From the NCBI RefSeq assembly GCF_002831585.1, contig NZ_CP025113.1, forward strand, positions 7,579,001 to 7,643,000: DNA of 64,000 bases, given 5' to 3'. Source of the stretch: Bradyrhizobium sp. SK17 (GTDB lineage Bacteria > Pseudomonadota > Alphaproteobacteria > Rhizobiales > Xanthobacteraceae). Below, one piece after another: positions 61,847 through 64,000 of this stretch (within the stretch, counting starts at the first letter, position 1; each line of letters opens with the position of its first letter). The notes under the pieces were generated by a model. The model did not search any database and was not told where the DNA came from. It was given only the letters and a program-made list of their open reading frames with translations. The position numbers and the translations under genes are program-made.

Positions 61847-62221
61847 ATGACGATCGAGAAATGCATCAATGAATTTGATGTCGATGACGTCATTTTTGAG
61901 GAAGGCTCGACCGGCCGCGAGCTGTTTGTCGTGCTCGACGGCAAGGTCGACATCGCCAAGGTCGATGGCGGGCACAAGACGATCATCGTCAGCCTCGGCA
62001 AGGGCGAGTTCTTCGGCGAGATGGCGGTGATCGACGGTTCGGCGCGCTCGGCGACCGCCATTGCCTCCGCGCCGGGCACGCGGGTGATGCGGATCAACCA
62101 CGCCCGTTTCGTCTATCTGGTCAGCCAGCAGCCGGCGTTCGCGCTGATGGTGATGGACGCGCTCTCGAAACGCCTGCGCGCCTCCAACGCCGTCACCTAC
62201 CGTGCGGCGGCCGCATCATGA
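61847..62221 (+). CDS. Stand-alone cyclic-nucleotide-binding domain protein
   Basis: A 124-residue protein that is essentially one Crp-type cNMP-binding beta-barrel. It has V-I-F-E-E-G-S-T-G-R-E-L-F-V-V-L-D-G-K-V, the phosphate-binding cassette-like F-F-G-E-M-A-V-I-D-G-S-A-R-S-A-T-A and a C-terminal helix. No helix-turn-helix follows, so it cannot act like CRP on DNA. GGGGAG precedes the ATG at 61847. Its TGA overlaps the start of the MBL hydrolase gene (ATGA), so they are translated together. It may confer cAMP or cGMP control on that hydrolase or signal to another partner. Confidence 0.85.
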   Translation: MTIEKCINEFDVDDVIFEEGSTGRELFVVLDGKVDIAKVDGGHKTIIVSLGKGEFFGEMAVIDGSARSATAIASAPGTRVMRINHARFVYLVSQQPAFALMVMDALSKRLRASNAVTYRAAAAS

Positions 62222-63027
62222 GCGAGCGCAGGCCAAGCCCGTTCAAGACGCTGTTCGACACCGACGTCGCGACGCTGATCCAGGCCGCCGACGACGTCTA
62301 CCAGATCCGGTTCAAGAATCGCGCGGCGAACGCCTATCTGGTACGCGGCAGCAAGCGAACCATCCTGATCGACGTCGGGCTGTCGACCAACTACCCGTCG
62401 CTGGTCGCCTGTCTCGACCATCTCGGCGTGACACCCGAGATGATCGACATGGTGGTGCTGAGCCACGAGCATCTCGATCACATCGGCGCCGCCTGGCATT
62501 TCCACGGCCGCGCCTACATCGCCGCGCACCGGCTCGCCGCCAACAAGATCATGCTGCGCGACGACTTCTCGATGCTGCGCAAGATGTTCAACGAGCCGAA
62601 CGTGCCGATCGACATCGACATCTGGCTCGAGGAAGGCAATTTGATCGACCTCGGCAATTTCCGCCTCAACGTGATGTACACGCCGGGCCACACATCGGCC
62701 TGCATCACGCTGTTCGACCAGGACAAGGGCCTGTTGTTCGCCGCCGATACGCTGATGCCCGGCGGGGTGATGGGCGGCGTGTTCGGTTCCGGCTCGATCG
62801 CCGACTACATCCAGTCGCTGGAACGGTTGAGGGGCCTCAATTCGAAGATCCTACTGTCGGGTCACGGCCGGCTGTCCGACACGCCGCAGGACGACGTGCG
62901 GATCGCGCTGCAACGCTCGCACGGGCTGCTCGAGGACACCGCTCAGCTGTTCGACGCGCTGGATGCGCGCTCGAATTTCGAGCCGATCATGCAGTCGGTG
63001 CGCGACCTCAACAAGCTCGACGATTGA
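62218..63027 (+). CDS. MBL-fold metallo-hydrolase
   Basis: A 269-residue metallo-beta-lactamase-fold protein. The metal motif H83-E-H85-L-D87-H88 is intact, and T-P-G-H-T-S-A-C carries the next histidine. The later ligands G-D-T/A-D-T (A-A-D-T-L) and G-H-G-R also fit a two-metal site. The family includes glyoxalase II, lactonases, N-acyl hydrolases and flavoprotein relatives, so the substrate is open. It is translationally coupled to the cNMP-binding gene through the ATGA overlap. The C-terminus is helical and of ordinary length. Confidence 0.87.
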   Translation: MSERRPSPFKTLFDTDVATLIQAADDVYQIRFKNRAANAYLVRGSKRTILIDVGLSTNYPSLVACLDHLGVTPEMIDMVVLSHEHLDHIGAAWHFHGRAYIAAHRLAANKIMLRDDFSMLRKMFNEPNVPIDIDIWLEEGNLIDLGNFRLNVMYTPGHTSACITLFDQDKGLLFAADTLMPGGVMGGVFGSGSIADYIQSLERLRGLNSKILLSGHGRLSDTPQDDVRIALQRSHGLLEDTAQLFDALDARSNFEPIMQSVRDLNKLDD

Positions 63028-63168
63028 TATCCGTCTGCGCGTGTCACATCGCGCAACAATTCAGGTCCCGCCATCGCGTGCGGCCAGCCACATCACGGAA
63101 TTTGACAAATTCATTCGCGGCCTGTTCAACAGAGCAACAACAAAGCAAGAAGACAGGGAGCGAGGACC

Positions 63169-63783
63169 ATGAAACTCTACGACTCGATCGGACCGAACCC
63201 GCGCATCGTGCGCATGTTCATGGCCGAGAAGGGCATCGAGATCCCCAAACAGACCGTCGATCTGCGCAAGGGCGAGAACCGCGAGAATGCCCATCTGAAG
63301 CGCAATCCGCATGGCCAGATGCCCGCGCTCGAGCTGGACTGCGGCAACTACCTCTCGGAGATCACAGCGATCTGCGAATATCTCGAGGAGAAGCATCCCG
63401 CGCCCGCGATGATCGGCAGCACGCCGGAGGAGCGCGCGGAATGCCGGATGTGGACCCGCCGTGTCGACCTCAACATCGCCGAGCCGCTCGCCAATGGCTA
63501 CCGCTTCGGCGAGGCGCTGAAGTTCTTCGAGAAACGCATTCCGGTCGCGCCCGAAGCCTCGCCGGGACTGAAGATGATCGCCGCCAACCGCATCAAATGG
63601 CTCGATGACCAGATGGCGGACGGGCGCAAATACATCTGCGGCGAACGCTTCACGCTGGCCGACATGCTGCTCTACTGCTGGATCGATTTCGGCAACCAGG
63701 TCGGCCAGCCGCTGGATAAGTCGAACGGCAACATCGTGGCCTGGTTCAATCGCGTCGGCGAGCGGCCCTCCGTGAAGGCATAG
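63169..63783 (+). CDS. Glutathione S-transferase family protein
   Basis: A 204-residue GST. N-terminal thioredoxin-like domain begins M-K-L-Y-D-S-I-G-P-N-P-R-I-V-R-M-F-M-A-E-K-G-I-E-I, with the glutathione-contact N-P-H-G-Q-M-P-A-L-E and L-S-E-I-T-A-I segments. A helical C-terminal domain has F-T-L-A-D-M-L-L-Y. Pattern close to bacterial Phi/Beta-like GSTs with unknown substrate. The ATG at 63169 is in the right place. It is 141 bp after the MBL gene and 79 bp before an MFS transporter, possibly one operon with the latter. Confidence 0.87.
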   Translation: MKLYDSIGPNPRIVRMFMAEKGIEIPKQTVDLRKGENRENAHLKRNPHGQMPALELDCGNYLSEITAICEYLEEKHPAPAMIGSTPEERAECRMWTRRVDLNIAEPLANGYRFGEALKFFEKRIPVAPEASPGLKMIAANRIKWLDDQMADGRKYICGERFTLADMLLYCWIDFGNQVGQPLDKSNGNIVAWFNRVGERPSVKA

Positions 63784-63862
63784 GCATCCGAGCGCAGAGA
63801 CCGGCCCCGCGGAGGACGAACCGCGGAACGACCAATTGCCGCCGACAGGGAAGGACAGAGTG

Positions 63863-64000
63863 ATGCAAGCCGACGCCGCGAACGCTGAAGCTCTGGCGGA
63901 AATGCGCCGCCGTGTCGTGATCTCCTCGACGATCGGCAATGCGCTGGAGTGGTTTGACTTCACGGTGTTCGGGCTGTTCGCCGGCATCCTCGGCAAGCTG
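63863..64000 (+). CDS. MFS transporter, N-terminal fragment (cut by window edge)
   Basis: The first 46 codons of a larger gene. The hydrophilic N-terminus (M-Q-A-D-A-A-N-A-E-A-L-A-E-M-R-R-R) is followed by S-S-T-I-G-N-A-L-E-W-F-D-F-T-V-F-G, the entrance signature of the metabolite:H+ symporter branch of the major facilitator superfamily (ProP, KgtP and relatives). The GTGATG at the start has AGGA-type sequence upstream. The rest lies outside the window. Confidence 0.8.
   Translation, partial: MQADAANAEALAEMRRRVVISSTIGNALEWFDFTVFGLFAGILGKL

Noticed and set aside
1..64000. Search for CRISPR arrays, tRNA/rRNA genes, prophage and transposase genes
   Set aside because: I saw no regularly spaced direct repeats, no cloverleaf-like tRNA sequence, and no integrase, transposase or phage structural gene. 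Unrecognised short tRNAs cannot be fully excluded by eye.

Overview
The window is a high-GC chromosomal segment from an alphaproteobacterium of the Bradyrhizobium type (order Hyphomicrobiales). The evidence is the bias to G or C at third codon positions, the family content (a short PutA next to a divergent Lrp-type regulator, SorAB sulfite dehydrogenase, a CyaC-like redox cyclase, many CoA-ester catabolic enzymes, DUF898, DUF930, DUF2927, TIGR01620), and several dispersed palindromic intergenic repeats of the kind common in Bradyrhizobium and Rhodopseudomonas. I see no rRNA, tRNA, CRISPR, phage or insertion-sequence gene. Species identity is an inference.

Layout. 0.1-5.3 kb: small membrane and secreted proteins, a ThDP enzyme, an L,D-transpeptidase and a DUF2927 protein. 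5.6-9.1 kb: a MerR-type DNA-binding domain fused to a P-loop ATPase, a LysR regulator and NhaA. 9.3-13.1 kb: a PEP-CTERM surface protein, then an exported argininosuccinate-lyase-family enzyme divergent from a LivJ-like binding protein. 13.4-17.7 kb: a probable metal (copper) uptake locus of DUF2946, TonB receptor, exported DJ-1/PfpI protein and a copper-uptake-associated protein. 17.7-20.3 kb: a DUF898 membrane protein followed 4 nt later by an M48 peptidase broken by one frameshift. 21.1-23.7 kb: two tandem CYP153-like P450s. 24.4-26.2 kb: a TPR-methyltransferase. 26.4-31.8 kb: a catabolic locus with a split ThDP decarboxylase, divergent LysR, acyl-CoA dehydrogenase, CaiB CoA-transferase and MaoC-type hydratase.

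31.9-35.9 kb: DUF930, PepSY, HisC, an ABM monooxygenase, a VOC protein with a divergent HxlR regulator, and a tautomerase. 36.1-41.3 kb: a benzoylformate-decarboxylase-like enzyme, an HpaB/4-hydroxybutyryl-CoA-dehydratase-family protein with divergent TetR regulator (a pair bracketed by two copies of one composite repeat) and an SDR. 41.5-46.7 kb: TrhA, the YcjX/TIGR01620 pair and an ArnT-like glycosyltransferase whose C-terminus runs into a repeat. 46.8-51.2 kb: CyaC-like redox-sensing adenylate cyclase, SorAB and a cold-shock protein. 51.4-56.5 kb: a methyltransferase, a secreted unknown, and PutR/PutA. 56.8-64 kb: CaiB, two GSTs, a secreted CxxCH protein, a coiled-coil membrane protein, a cNMP-binding protein translationally coupled to an MBL hydrolase, and the start of an MFS transporter.

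Functional threads are CoA-ester and aromatic or dicarboxylate catabolism (three ThDP enzymes, two CaiB proteins, acyl-CoA dehydrogenase, MaoC, HpaB family, SDR, two GSTs, two P450s), cAMP signalling (the cyclase at one end, a stand-alone cNMP-binding module at the other), and envelope or metal handling. The least ordinary items are the MerR-ATPase fusion, the exported ASL-family lyase beside a binding protein, the HpaB/AbfD-like enzyme with altered cluster ligands, and repeats that supply coding sequence or bracket a gene pair.
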